The notes under the pieces were generated by a model that did not search any database, was not told where the DNA came from, and saw nothing but the letters and a program-made list of their open reading frames with translations. From Fusarium oxysporum f. sp. lycopersici 4287 (taxonomy: Eukaryota > Ascomycota > Sordariomycetes > Hypocreales > Nectriaceae), in assembly GCF_000149955.1 (NCBI RefSeq), contig NC_030986.1, positions 33,863 to 97,862 of the forward strand: 64,000 bases of DNA. The letters run 5' to 3'. Below are positions 53,766 to 64,000 of this stretch, in pieces; position 1 is the stretch's first letter; each line of letters starts with the position of its first letter. Position numbers and translations under genes: made by a program.

Positions 53766-54527
53766 TCGAGTGGAGTACGTAATAGCCAACCACATCCTGG
53801 CGATTATCTAGTCATGTAGAGTCCGTCCTCTCTAGCTTTATCCACTTGGTCCAGCAAAGTGCAAAGACGAGACCATCACGATTAATGCAACGAAAGCTTT
53901 CAAACCCAATATCACTTTTTCCAATTATATCAGGAGGCAAGATAAATAGCTCATTCCGTTATAACCCTGGATTATTCCAGATTTTAGCTCATACCGTTTG
54001 TCAGTCGGATCTCGGCCCGCACACCTATTGCTACCCCGGAATCAATTCTAAGGAGTACTAATGTTAATCCTGGTATGCATGACAACGATGCCGACCGCTA
54101 GCCCGACTCATCTTCATCGTGCTTCCCCGTGCACGAGGTGCAGTTTTGATAAACTTATGAGTGTTGGTGACAATAACTTCCCAATCTTAACGCGGCGAAA
54201 AAGAATAAGTCCCTAAGTAAAGAGTGCGATTGCGTCAGTCTTGGCAAACTTGAGTTTAAATACCTCTGCTATCCCGAGATTTTAGAATACCGCAACTCCC
54301 GAGTCTAGCCCTTGCAGCATTTTCGGGGCGGCCAATGACTCAATGCATTCTATTAAGATTGCATTAAACGGAATAGAAACAAAACGATTATAAGGGCTGT
54401 TAAACTACAGCTATAGAAAATAAATGTCTCGCTCGGCCCCTTCCTCTCTGGCAAGCATCTACTGCATTACCGATAAGGTCTCTCAAACAACTAAGCAACC
54501 CTGAACCTCGGCAACCCATGCTAGTAC
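53766..54527. other. Intergenic, no gene recognised
   Basis: Holds the distal promoter of the Zn2Cys6 gene and the 3' flank of the tannase gene. Open frames are short and unrecognised. Confidence 0.5.
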
Positions 54528-56257
54528 TCAGACGCAAATAAAGTCAGTAGACTTATATACGGTATTCTCAATCTCATTTCTCTTCAACCATGCTTTCTCA
54601 GGGTAAGGGCAGAGAAGACGATGTTGCTCATCACCGTTGTCATCCTTGAACGAATGAGGCAGTTCAGTTGGCATGGTCCCGTTCTCAACCCAAGCTCGGA
54701 GTGCATCGAACGTGTTTGTGGGCTGTCCTCCCTTGCCGCCGGAGCAATGCAGCAGCCCAGGAACTTCGAACATGCGGTAAAAGCTTGCGACTTCGGGGAT
54801 GATCTCCTTCGCCTTGTTGTAGTAGTGTCTTGTGCCTTTGACTGGAATAAGCTGATCGTGCTGTAACTTGTTAGCTGGGGATGCGAATGCGACCAAGAAA
54901 TGTGACTTACTGTTCCGTGATAACCCAGAATCTTGCCGCCCTTCTTGTAGAAGGCTGTCAGGTCAGGGTCGCCTGTCCCAATTACTGATTCATACCGCTG
55001 AACAGCTTCATGGGCAAAAGTATCAAATGCTTCTCGGGTCATATTCTTGTACGACCAGGCTGGGTTGGCCTCTATCCAATATTTGATCCAAACTTCTCCA
55101 AGGCCCACTGGGGCTCCTCGGCAAGTCCCGCCGGTGCATGTGGTCATGGCAAGTCCAATGTCGCTCGTCAGCTGGAGCGACTGCCCGCTGAGCTGAGCTC
55201 CCGTGTTGGGGCCGTACCATATGAACTTGCCATGAGTGGTAGTCGGACCTGACCAGGTCGCTTTGGCTATCTTGGCTGCCTCCTCAGAGATACTCATATT
55301 CTTAGCAGTATCGGAGCAGTTGAACGATTTGCCGACGACATCCATTGGGTCAAAGTCACAGGCGTCCTCGTTGGAGATGATTCCATCGATAATGCCATCA
55401 AGCCCATCACAGGCCTCTATGGCCTCTGCTAAGACGGCATTCATCTCGCAAGGGTACGGAAAGTAGTCTAGCTCCTGCATAATCAGCTGAGGCCAAAAGG
55501 ATGACATGAAGAATTGATTCCAGTTGATTGCCGGTGCACACGCATGTATGCCATCATAAGCTTCTGGATATCGCTGCGCAAGCATCATGCCTTGTCTTCC
55601 GCCCTGAGAACAGCCACTCCAGTAGGAATACTTGGGTTCTTCCCCATAGAAGCTTTTGATCAAACCTTTAACAATGATTGCCTAGTCTCGTTAGCATAAA
55701 CAGGTTAGAAAGATATGGTAAGAACATACCTGATCGCCTAGGGAGACAGCAGCGAAGTTCTGGAGGAGATAGAGATTGGGATTCCCCTCGCTAGTCAGGG
55801 CCCAGATATCAGGACCATAGTCCATTTGTAGTTGCAGCCCCGCATCTGTCGCCGAAGTCGCATAACCCTCACTGATTGCTCCGCTCATGGCAGCATAGCC
55901 CGGCGGATATCTTCCAGCGACCCAGCCTCCTCCCCCGATGGATTGGAGTCGACCATTGAAGTTGTCCATAGGTAGCCACGTTTCAACGTGGACAGTGTCG
56001 TTCTGACCAGGGTGAGTGTAGGTGACGGTGACATTGCAAAAGTTGACGTCCTCAGCGACGGTTGTCGGGTGCCCATAGTAAAGGATTGACTTGGCCTCAA
56101 AATTATAGTTTTCGACCAAGCTGACGGCAAAGTCGATGACCTTCCCTCCAAAGATTGCTGGCTGACTGATAGCATCAGCAGAGCAAGAGAGAGCCATGGT
56201 TCTGTGCTTGGTATATTGGGTCGATTGGTTGAAGATGACTTGTAGGTTGGAGAGCAT
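54528..56257 (-). CDS. Tannase/feruloyl esterase family protein
   Basis: Exons of about 56257-55731, 55683-54920 and 54862-54528 (introns GTATGT... and GTAAGT...TTACAG) give about 550 residues. ATG at 56257 (MLSNLQVIFNQS) or 56197 (MALSCSADAISQ) is possible. Tannase-family motifs are LPMDNFNGRLQSIGGGGWVA, the nucleophile elbow YWSGCSQGGRQG (Cys200-Ser201), NEDACDFDP (calcium-site-like), LGYHGTHDQLIPV with the catalytic Asp, and MFEVPGLLHCSGG with the catalytic His-Cys. Together they form the CS-D-HC arrangement, in which the two cysteines pair. The family cleaves galloyl, feruloyl or related phenolic esters. Unlike most fungal members, no secretion signal is visible at either start, so cytosolic action is suggested. 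It fits the plant-phenolic theme of its neighbours. Confidence 0.88.
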
Positions 56258-56867
56258 TTGGATCTTTTACCTTTTGCTACTCTAGAGGCGTATAATTAGG
56301 TCTTCTTATGTTTAACAATCCCAAGGTGCCCGCAAGGTTGTAAAAGCCCACTTGTGGCACTTGTAATGCCAAGAGTCATGTTATTCATTAATTTTACGGT
56401 TGAAACTTGACATTCTATACACGCGTAGTCGGCAACATATCAGATGCTTGGCTCAACTAATGCTGCAGGGTCTAGATAAGAAAATGCCTTGTGATAGTGG
56501 AGGCAGACAATGGCCCACCAAGGGAGACAATACTCGTATCCGTATGACTTCGTGGGGTCAAGGCCGTAAAATGTGGAGTCAAGGCCTTTTGAGGGCAAAG
56601 GGTTGGAATTGGAGTATGGCTGATGACGACTACACGTATTGGCCGTTCTACTGAGCACCCGGAGCCAAGTATTGGGTAACAAAATATTTGGGAGCTCCCT
56701 CTATGGCCCAGTGAGATCTACATGGGAGAAGGGGACAATGCAATAGAAAGAAACAAGCATTTATTTCCTAGCATGCGTATACATCGAGTGCTGAGGACGA
56801 TAAATACGCCGAGCAGTGTTCAAGAGGTGCAAAAGATTATTATTGTTGTTCTGGATGGATCAATTAC
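56258..56867. other. Intergenic between tannase start and UPC2-like gene end
   Basis: Tannase promoter and 3' flank of the next regulator. The short frame at 56400-56654 has no family resemblance. Nothing else seen. Confidence 0.45.
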
Positions 56868-58124
56868 TCAGACTCTATTGTTATCCTGTAACATTGAGTT
56901 GGGCCATTGCAACCATTCTGCCCAATGAAGCCCGAGATGGGATGTAATGGATTGTATTAAATACTGTCCGCCATCACCGATTATCCACGTAGATCGATTC
57001 CAATGCAGCAAAACTGCAAAGAATGCAAGGATCACCAGCGCTTCTGGCTGTCGCTTCTTCAGCAATTCGAAATATTCGTCATCAACATCAAGACAAAATG
57101 CTATCGCGGCATCGAATCGCCGTCTGTTAGGCTGTTCCAGTGCTGCATGAAGAGAAAACGACCGCTGCAGCGTGGATACGGCGTTGTGGTATTTGGTAGC
57201 TGATGACAAGGAGGCGTTTGAGTCGATCATCTCGTGGAGGATAGCTGTCGCTTCTATCTCGTTCTCGAGTGCGGGGAACGCGTCTTCAATTTGTTGCAGT
57301 ATAGGCCCAAGTCCTGAATTCTTGATTGTATTCCATGAATATTTCGTCACAGCACGAACACCACGGTGAATGGACAGATAAGTGATGAAGCGGTCGAGAA
57401 CAGCGCCGAAGCTCTCCCTTGGACCTTGAAGAGTATCGCAGAGGACATGGACTCCAACAAGTGACGAGAAGAGAAACATCGGCACGCATGACTCTTCTGA
57501 AACCTCCTGTCTCTCCTCATTGAATAAGGCCAACGCCCTTGTCTGAAGACTGGTGGCAAGCTGGTAATATGGTTGCTGGAGCGAAGGAGGGTTGCTCAAA
57601 TGGAGAGCAGAGAGGGCAAGAAGCTGTTTCATCAAGTAAGGGGCTTTAAGTGCATAGTCCAATGTGTGAGAGATGATGCTCTCATTGGAGGGGTCAATTG
57701 ATGTGATGGTGTGACGATTCGTCAGAAGATGATGATAAAGGGCGAAGTGGCTAAGATCGAACAAATCACCTCTACCTGGTGTATCACTGAAGGCTATCAA
57801 AGCAGAGCTGACAGAGCTACCAGGGCTAAGCGATATTGACGTCGGGCCCGCGGGGGAAAGATGAGAAGAAAGATGGAAAGGCGACGGCGTATCCGCACTT
57901 GATGTTGTTTGGGGCGGTGATGGCTGTTGGCCAATGTTGATATAGATGCATTGGGATCCACGGTTGGAAATCTTGCAGTTGAGGCAAATCGGTCGAGATT
58001 CATCACACTTCATGTGTCGTTGCTTGCAGGCGCCACAGCCATTTCGAGACTTGCGGTGCGATCGGCGTGGTTTGAGGGGTTTGTCACTGTCTGTGGAAGA
58101 CTTCTTGGACTTGGAGCGGGCCAT
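56868..58124 (-). CDS. Zn2Cys6 transcription factor, sterol-uptake-control (UPC2)-like
   Basis: Intronless, 418 residues from the ATG at 58124. The basic N-terminus leads to the zinc cluster RKSRNGCGACKQRHMKCDES followed by RPICLNCKISNRGSQC; R-x-GC-x-x-C-K-x-R-x-x-KCDE is typical of UPC2/ECM22-like regulators. A Ser/Pro linker (residues about 65-110) follows, then a helical regulatory domain starting DLSHFALYHHLLTNRHTITS, APYLMKQLLALSALHLSNPP, LATSLQTRALALFNEE and VLCDTLQGPRESFGAVLDRF. Many genes of this class control secondary or catabolic clusters, not sterols. It starts head-to-head with the RTA1 gene (about 670 bp apart) and is tandem with the tannase. Confidence 0.85.
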   Translation of the reverse strand: MARSKSKKSSTDSDKPLKPRRSHRKSRNGCGACKQRHMKCDESRPICLNCKISNRGSQCIYINIGQQPSPPQTTSSADTPSPFHLSSHLSPAGPTSISLSPGSSVSSALIAFSDTPGRGDLFDLSHFALYHHLLTNRHTITSIDPSNESIISHTLDYALKAPYLMKQLLALSALHLSNPPSLQQPYYQLATSLQTRALALFNEERQEVSEESCVPMFLFSSLVGVHVLCDTLQGPRESFGAVLDRFITYLSIHRGVRAVTKYSWNTIKNSGLGPILQQIEDAFPALENEIEATAILHEMIDSNASLSSATKYHNAVSTLQRSFSLHAALEQPNRRRFDAAIAFCLDVDDEYFELLKKRQPEALVILAFFAVLLHWNRSTWIIGDGGQYLIQSITSHLGLHWAEWLQWPNSMLQDNNRV

Positions 58125-58796
58125 GGTAAGAAACTGCCCTAGAGAATTGACCGATTGTAAGGAATGAGATTATGCGAACAGGCAAAGTAAGTCTAGCTCC
58201 GTAAATAAGGGGATACTCGTATTCTAGTTATGGTTTCGCAAGGCATGTTAGAACTGGATCGGATTTGACCGTGGATCGGTGAGGCCATGCTTTATTTTAA
58301 CTCTCCGGAAGTATGAGTAGCGGTACCCACTGATTCACACTATCCCCGTATCGAGCCCGTATAGAGATGTTTCTGATTGGCTTCCAACCGTATGCACAGA
58401 CAGACCCACTGTTGTTCGTTTACAGAAGGATGTGATTGGTTAATCGTGCTCCGCTGGAGTATGCGAGTTATTGAGCCTGAATCGTCAATTTCAGAAATAG
58501 CTTGCATTATGGATGGAAAACTAACTCAGGGACGCGTATCCATACTCTGAAACGGTTTGTTTCAAGTAGTCACGGCATTTTTTGCGAGTGATGTAGATAA
58601 GCAATCAATGCATGTTTTATAAATCTTGCGAGACCTTTAAATTAGCTTGCCATTCGCCTGTTCCATCCCCCATTGACCGTTCAAAATCCCATCATCACAA
58701 CTAGAAATTTCAGTCTATCCTGTCCAACTCTGCCCCGCCATAGTAGCGACGAAGTCACGCCAATCTCCTTCCTGCCTATCTACCTAACAGACAGCA
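58125..58796. promoter_or_regulatory. Divergent promoter, UPC2-like regulator / RTA1 protein
   Basis: A 672 bp interval between divergent starts. A pyrimidine-rich leader precedes the RTA1 ATG. No clear operator was picked out. Confidence 0.4.
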
Positions 58797-59730
58797 ATGT
58801 CCACCGAAGGTCTCTTCGAACCGGTCCCCGGAGTTGAACCTACCAAAGGCGGCGCCTACCTCTGGCGATACTCCCCAAGCGTAGCTGCAGCCGCCATATT
58901 CTTGGTGCTCTTCATGGCTTCATTTCTTTGCGTAGTTTGGAAGATTTGGAAGACGCGTACCTATTTCTGCACTGTGTTTGCCATTGGTTGCTTTTGTAAG
59001 CTGCCACCACCTCCCTTTTCTTTTTTGTCATGTCTTCTAACATTGTATCCTAGTTGAGATGGTTGGGTATGGCGTCCGCGCAGGTGCTCATAGCAAAACC
59101 GGCAAAATCATGCCATATGCCGTTCAGAACATGTTTATCCTCATCGCTCCCGCGCTCTTCGCTGCCTCGATTTACATGGTCCTCGGTCGAATCATCAGAG
59201 GTCTCAACGCCGATAAACACTCTCTTCTCAAGCCAACCAAGTTGACAAGGACCTTTGTACTTGGAGATGTATTATCCTTCATGATCCAAGGCGGTGGCGC
59301 TGGCATGTCGGTTGTTCAAAACGCAAGTCTAAGTAAGTGGGCTGAAAGAATTGTCATCCTCGGTCTTGTGGTCCAGATCGTCATCTTTGGTCTATTCTGC
59401 ACTGTATCCTTGGTCTTCCATCGTCGTATGACCCGCGAACCAACAGCGGAGTCGATCGGCACTATTATGCCCTGGGAGTCAACTCTTTATATGCTTTATG
59501 CTGTCAGTCTTCTCATCATGATCCGATCTATCTTTCGGATCATCGAATATGCTCAGGGCTACACTGGATATGCTCTTTCGCATGAGTGGACGTTGTACAT
59601 ATTCGATACTTTGTTGATGTGGCTGGTAACGGTTATCTATATCTGGCGATACCCGGATGGGCTTTATGCCAACGATGGGCATGTCCGCTGCGATAATATG
59701 CTCCTGCAAGAAGCTCATCATATTAAGTAA
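58797..59730 (+). CDS. RTA1-like seven-TM protein
   Basis: Exon 1 from the ATG at 58797 (MSTEGLFEPVPGVEPTKGG) has TM1 (SVAAAAIFLVLFMASFLCVV). An intron of about 58 nt (GTAAGC...ATCCTAG) gives AIGCFFEMVGYGVRAGA, the conserved TM2 start of the RTA1 family. Later signatures are QNMFILIAPALFAASIYMVL, FVLGDVLSFMIQGGGAGM (the family's QGGG motif), VFHRRMTREPT, LLIMIRSIFRIIEYAQGYTG (R-x-x-FR-x-IE) and HEWTLYIFDTLLMWL. About 291 residues. RTA1 proteins of fungal plasma membranes are linked to 7-aminocholesterol and other toxicant tolerance and to lipid translocation. Here it may protect against phenolics, but this is only a guess from position. Confidence 0.9.
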
Positions 59731-60481
59731 GGGTGCGATAGGGGACCGGGCATTCTTAGGACAAAGAAACTCTCCCGGCGCCTCCTGAAGTCGCGCGACA
59801 CAAGTGTCAGGTCTCAGCCATATTAAGCTTATAAAAGTCTGACCAATATCTGACTTATTAGATTGAGTTATCTTATTAAAATAATACTTTATCTTTTATA
59901 TACTTCCAGGTGGTATAATTACTTATATCTGACAACTTATCTGAAGAAATGCCATAAAGCCAAAGTGTAAATTAAGTTGCCAGATCTATTTAAAAGTTTA
60001 ACGTGAAACAGACTTCTTTTAAGCCAGAGTAAATTAAAATAGACTTTGATAGTAATCGAGTTTGGTAAAACAGTAAAACCTAGATTGCTTAATAACTCAC
60101 TTCTTAGTCAGCCAATCGTTGAGATTACCTGACGAGCAATAAAACTCAGTGCTCACGGCCAGCCATTGATATGCATGATCTCTGCAATCTTTCCGGTTGC
60201 ACCTCATAGTAATCGGAAGTCTTGTTACATGCTTACTTTTATGGTTTGAACGACTCTACATTTCCATATTATAACTTTTAAAGGCGGTTTGTTAATTATG
60301 TTACTTACCTGATAGAGCCTTTTAAGCTGGTTGGCTACAGTCGACAACCAATGAGTTGAGCTTTTGGTATTTTCAAGCTCATGCCGTGCGGGGTTATTGA
60401 TTAGGCTCAGCCGTCACTCCACCAAGCCTTGATTATCTTGATCTTCACATCATCCACTGGAACGACCACGGAATTGCGAAG
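59731..60481. other. Intergenic, no gene recognised
   Basis: 3' flank of RTA1 and promoter of the zinc-finger/PNP gene; AT-rich in 59.84-60.08 kb. Nothing else seen. Confidence 0.5.
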
Positions 60482-61955
60482 ATGCCTAAATGCGAGACGT
60501 GCACTAAAACGTTTCCAACGCAGGAAGCATGCAAGCAACACATGACTGGAACGGGCCATCGAAAGCCGAGGCAAAAATGCGACTACCCTAAATGTAATAA
60601 ATTATTTCAAGATCGGAGTGCAGCAGAAGCGCACATGACACAAGTTGGGCATTCGATTCCTAAGATTCTTTGTCAAACCTGTGCCGCCAAATTCCATACC
60701 CAAGAAGCGGCAAAGCAACATATGGCGGACAGAAATCACTACAAGACTTACTGTAAAGCTTGTAACCAAAAGTTCCCGACTGAAAATGAACTGAAAATGG
60801 TTGGATAATACTCACGATTGACCCTTTACGTGTTTCTCATGCTAAGAACTCTCACTATAGCATTTCATTTCAAAGGCTCACCGTCGTACACAGGAGTCCA
60901 GCACAAGCAGCGTAGAGAACCCTGTCAGAGTTCAATCTTACACCGAAGGCTTGGAAAGGAGTAGGGCGATGACTGCTAGTCTAAGCTTCAAGCAAACCGG
61001 ACTAGGTGCAGCCGCTAAAGAAGAATCTCCCAAGCCCATTGATTATACGGTCGGGTGGATTTGTGCGTTGCCCAAAGAGATGGCAGCAGCTAAAGGAATG
61101 CTCGACATAGTCTACCAACGCCCCTCACAACACAAGTTGGATAAGAATAATTACGTTGTTGGCCGGATCGCACATCTGAAGATCGTCGTGGGTTGTTTGC
61201 CATCGGGGATTAAGGGTACAACATCCGCGGCGGTGGTAGCAGGACATATGGTCCAAACCTTTCAAGCAATAGAATACTTTTTGCTAGTGGGTGTTGGGGG
61301 CGGTATACCGAGCATAAACTCTGACGTCCGCTTGGGAGATGTTGTTATCAGCCAGAAGGTCATTCAGTATGATTTTGGCAAAGCTGTTCCGGGTGGTGAC
61401 TTTATAACGACTGGCCATCTGAATAACCCGCCGGCCGTTTTACTCAACACCGCTTCACAGCTAGAAAGTCAAGAAGCTGCAGGACCATCGGGATTAGTGT
61501 CTTCCATTTTAGGGCATTTAGCCCATATGGAAGCCAGACATCCAGATTCAGAATACAACTGGTCATATCCAGGCGCGGAGAACGATCAGCTATTCAATAA
61601 CGACTATGATCACGAAGGAAGCTGTTTCTCATGCGCTGATTGCGACCCGCTCCGATTGGAATTGCGCAAACCACGTGCAAATAATTGGCCAAAGTTTCAC
61701 TATGGGACGATAGCATCGGCCAATAGGATCCTGCGCGACGGCACTGCTCGGGAACGACTCCGCAAGGATACAAAAGCACTATGTGTCGAAATGGAGGCGG
61801 CTGGACTTATGAACAACTATCCATGTTTAGTTATCCGTGGCATTTGCGACTATGCTGATTCCCACAAGAACAAGGACTGGCAACTCTACGCTGCGGGGAT
61901 AGCAGCTGCGTATGCTAAGGAACTATTGTCTATGATACCAAGCACGTATAGTTAG
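60482..61955 (+). CDS. C2H2 zinc-finger / purine-nucleoside-phosphorylase (PNP_UDP) fusion
   Basis: Exon 1 (60482-60799) encodes MPKCETCTKTFPTQEACKQH and two further complete fingers. Exon 2 starts at 60861 after a 61-nt intron (GTTGGA...CTATAG). The splice turns NELKM into NELKMHFISKAH, which completes a fourth finger with the same C-x2-C-x12-H-x5-H spacing as fingers 1 and 3, and runs in frame into the second domain; total about 470 residues. The PNP_UDP domain (about 165-465) has DYTVGWICALPKEMAAA, LLVGVGGGIPSI (phosphate/ribose site), VRLGDVVISQKVIQYDFGK, the active-site CVEMEAAGL and RGICDYADSHKN with a catalytic-type Asp. In fungi this domain usually heads NLR-like proteins (PNP-NACHT/NB-ARC-repeats); here no NTPase or repeats follow. 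Role unknown; base or nucleotide cleavage is inferred. If the intron is not spliced, these are two adjacent genes (PNP start at 60969). Confidence 0.78.
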
Positions 61956-63550
61956 CTCGATTGCTGTAGATATTATGTCGTTCTTGCCAGCGCCCAGCGA
62001 TGCAGAGAAGGTTCTTCGGTTGTCGTCTGTTATACACTTTGTCTCAGACGGCGTTACTTACATTTCTTTAGTGATTATGGGCTGTGTTGGATTTCTAGGA
62101 CTAGGTGGCTAATAAATCATATAAATACATTGAGGATTACGTGTCTATATGACAGACGAACGGTCTAAAGGGGTCTCGTGTTTTCCCGAAAAACGCCTCC
62201 TGCACACATGTCAGTGAGGTGCTACCAATGTAATTATGATATCTGGGAACGTCGAGATATCATATCCTCTGTACAACTTGCATTATCGGCAGGAAATTCA
62301 TGTCGTCAAGCCCGGTCAATTTTCGTGGCCTTCTCGAGCCTTCTTTATCTTTGCGCCAAGGAGGCGAGTAACAAAATTCACGCGGACCGACAGGTGCTTG
62401 AGACTTGCACGATAAAATTTATGCTGAGGTGCCTATACAACACAGGATCTAAACTCGGCAAAAAGGCCCTTCCACTGGAAAATGTAAGATTTACTAGAGA
62501 CGTACTATAAAAAGACAACCACCTTTTCAAATTTTAGGAGAACAGTGGTGGTGACACACAATTGGTGAGCAGATACTGAAACTCGTATTGAGCGTCAGAC
62601 TTTCCACATAGGAATAGCAGTGGCCCATATAATGATTTGGCTTTTCAGTTTGTTAACACGGATTTCCTGGGGCGTGATCGGAAAGCCAGCAATCATAAGC
62701 TGAAGTTTGTTCAAGTGATTCGCCCAGTCATCATTACTCATGGTTGAAATGCGATTAATATAATAGCTAGTTGTACAAACATATGTAGTTCGAACTAGAC
62801 TGATTGGTATGTTGGGCGTTCCTTTCCACTACATATAGACCCAAGGTCAGCACACCAGGTCGGAGTTAAGCTTTGCCACGTCATGAATTCCGAAATCAAG
62901 GTTTTATAATCGGAGATAAAGACTTTATGTATGTAGTTGATTCGGCCATTCACGAATATCGGCGGTCGCTGGATTCGTAGACCCAAATTAGTCTGCTGGA
63001 CGAAAGCCACGGGTTGACTGAATGGTACACAATGTTTTACGAAAGGACGATCAATCTTTAACTGCTATATATGGGTCCGAGTCGTGGTGTACTATCGATA
63101 TTTCATAGTAACCTTTCGAAAATTTGATGGGGACGACATGTAGTTCAACGGCTGGACCAGTTTCCTGAATTAATTTCTATACTTTCTTAGCAGTCCCCTC
63201 ACCTGAATCGCTTCAATCAAAATGTTTAACCTAAGGAGTTCGCTGACGATGTCAGCAGTCTATTAGTCACACTGCCGTGTATAATGCTTTCTCTCCCAGC
63301 CATTTTCTAAGGCGCCTTGACAATCAATAGTAGAGCCACGAGTATTTGTCTCATTAAGGCTAGACCGATTTCATTACCTTGCTTTAGTAGCGGGCAACGT
63401 TCGCGCTTCTGATTCGCTGAAATGGGCTTTACGATGCATATACAAGAGCCGTCCGTCATGTGGCTGGCTAGGTGCGGTCAGCGTATCAGTATATAACGCA
63501 AACCTTCTAACCTTGGTTGATACCCGATCCACAAGAAAAAACGTCCCAGA
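61956..63550. other. Gene-free interval
   Basis: Open frames at 62.18-62.51 and 62.80-63.01 kb lack ATG starts or family resemblance. Nothing supportable. Confidence 0.45.
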
Positions 63551-63718
63551 ATGACAACACCAAACAATATTGGGTATTTCGCGTACCTCAGATTGAAGGC
63601 TCTGGCGACGTGGGTCCGTCTTGCCGTCAGGGTCCTGAGCTATACAAGACTCCGTCGGGATCGATTACTTAATGATAATAGAGGGGTCTACGTCAAGCCG
63701 ATATACATTCCTCTATAA
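63551..63718 (+). pseudogene. Possible truncated start of an alpha/beta-hydrolase
   Basis: ATG at 63551 begins a 55-codon frame: MTTPNNIGYFAYLRLKALAT, then WVRLAVRVLSYTRLRRD and RGVYVKPIYIPL before a TAA. The layout (YLRLK amphipathic helix, then a G-R-x-I-K-x-x-x-Y-x-P strand) resembles the N-terminus of fungal alpha/beta-hydrolase-3 proteins. No catalytic GxSxG follows; sequence turns AT-rich within about 60 bp. Weak, pattern-based call. Confidence 0.25.
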
Positions 63719-63759
63719 CGGAACAAATGTCACTCTCGTGCAGAAAAAAGCCAGCTTTG

Positions 63760-64000
63760 CTATTATATTACGACCGTTTAGAATAAGGGCCCTATCAGGT
63801 TATTTATATAGCTATCAGAGGAGAAATAAACCTAGCTACCTCGCCAAATAGTAAGTCTTTCTAGGATTAAAACTAGTTATTTACTAATATCTCTTAGACC
63901 CTATCTCTTCCTCTATTATACCTAAGTTAATTATCTCTAGTAATAATAATAATAAGCTAACTTAAAGATTAGACTTAGAGATTATTTTAGCTTAATAAGA
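63760..64000. repeat. AT-rich sequence at right edge
   Basis: A/T-dominated, TpA-rich DNA that continues past the window end and resembles the blocks at 0.5-1.37 and 22.1-23.2 kb. Probably the start of another RIP-mutated repeat. Confidence 0.45.

Noticed and set aside
62178..62510. 110-codon plus-strand frame downstream of the PNP gene
   Set aside because: Starts with GTG, has no family resemblance and lies in decayed sequence.

Overview
The window looks like a gene-sparse to medium-density stretch of a filamentous ascomycete genome. Supporting signs are short GT-AG introns of about 45-100 nt, several Zn2Cys6 and fungal_trans regulators, RTA1, HOL1-type MFS and DUF4246 families, and AT-rich blocks of the kind left by repeat-induced point mutation (RIP). 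The families present are typical of Fusarium and related Hypocreales, but that placement is inference. No rRNA, tRNA, CRISPR array or intact transposon was seen.

Region A (1-9.7 kb) holds five genes that read as an aromatic-ring catabolic cluster: the 3' end of a flavin aromatic monooxygenase, a Zn2Cys6 regulator, a pisatin-demethylase-like P450, a two-domain extradiol (VOC) dioxygenase and a fumarylacetoacetate-hydrolase-family enzyme. An AT-rich block of about 870 bp separates the first two. Region B (9.7-30.4 kb) is mostly decayed accessory DNA. It contains pseudogenes of a DUR3 urea permease, a PD-(D/E)XK-nuclease-like protein, a membrane protein and a DUF4246 protein. The likely live genes there are a Cys-rich secreted protein, a DAL5-type MFS carrier next to an SMP-30 lactonase, and a cAMP-receptor-like GPCR.

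Region C (30.7-59.7 kb) is dense. It starts with an arrestin-like gene. Next comes a rhamnoside-utilisation module: two GH78 alpha-L-rhamnosidases, an MFS sugar carrier and two fungal_trans regulators. Three of its intergenic regions share the inverted repeat CGGGG-N5-CCCCG. After it come a type-B carboxylesterase, an amidase, a HOL1-like MFS carrier, a Zn2Cys6 regulator, a tannase/feruloyl esterase, an UPC2-like regulator and an RTA1 7-TM protein. The amidase/MFS promoter and the neighbouring regulator's promoter share a GATA-containing CAGCTG palindrome. The combined gene set suggests use of plant phenolic glycosides and esters: remove rhamnose, cleave esters and amides, import the products. 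Region A may supply ring cleavage.

Region D (59.7-64 kb) holds one striking gene. A single intron joins four C2H2 zinc fingers in frame to a purine-nucleoside-phosphorylase (PNP_UDP) domain of the kind found in fungal NLR-like proteins. The remainder is relic and AT-rich sequence.

Two MFS genes (DAL5-like and HOL1-like) each carry a single-base frameshift explained by one extra G/C in a run of three. These are either assembly errors or fresh pseudogenisation.
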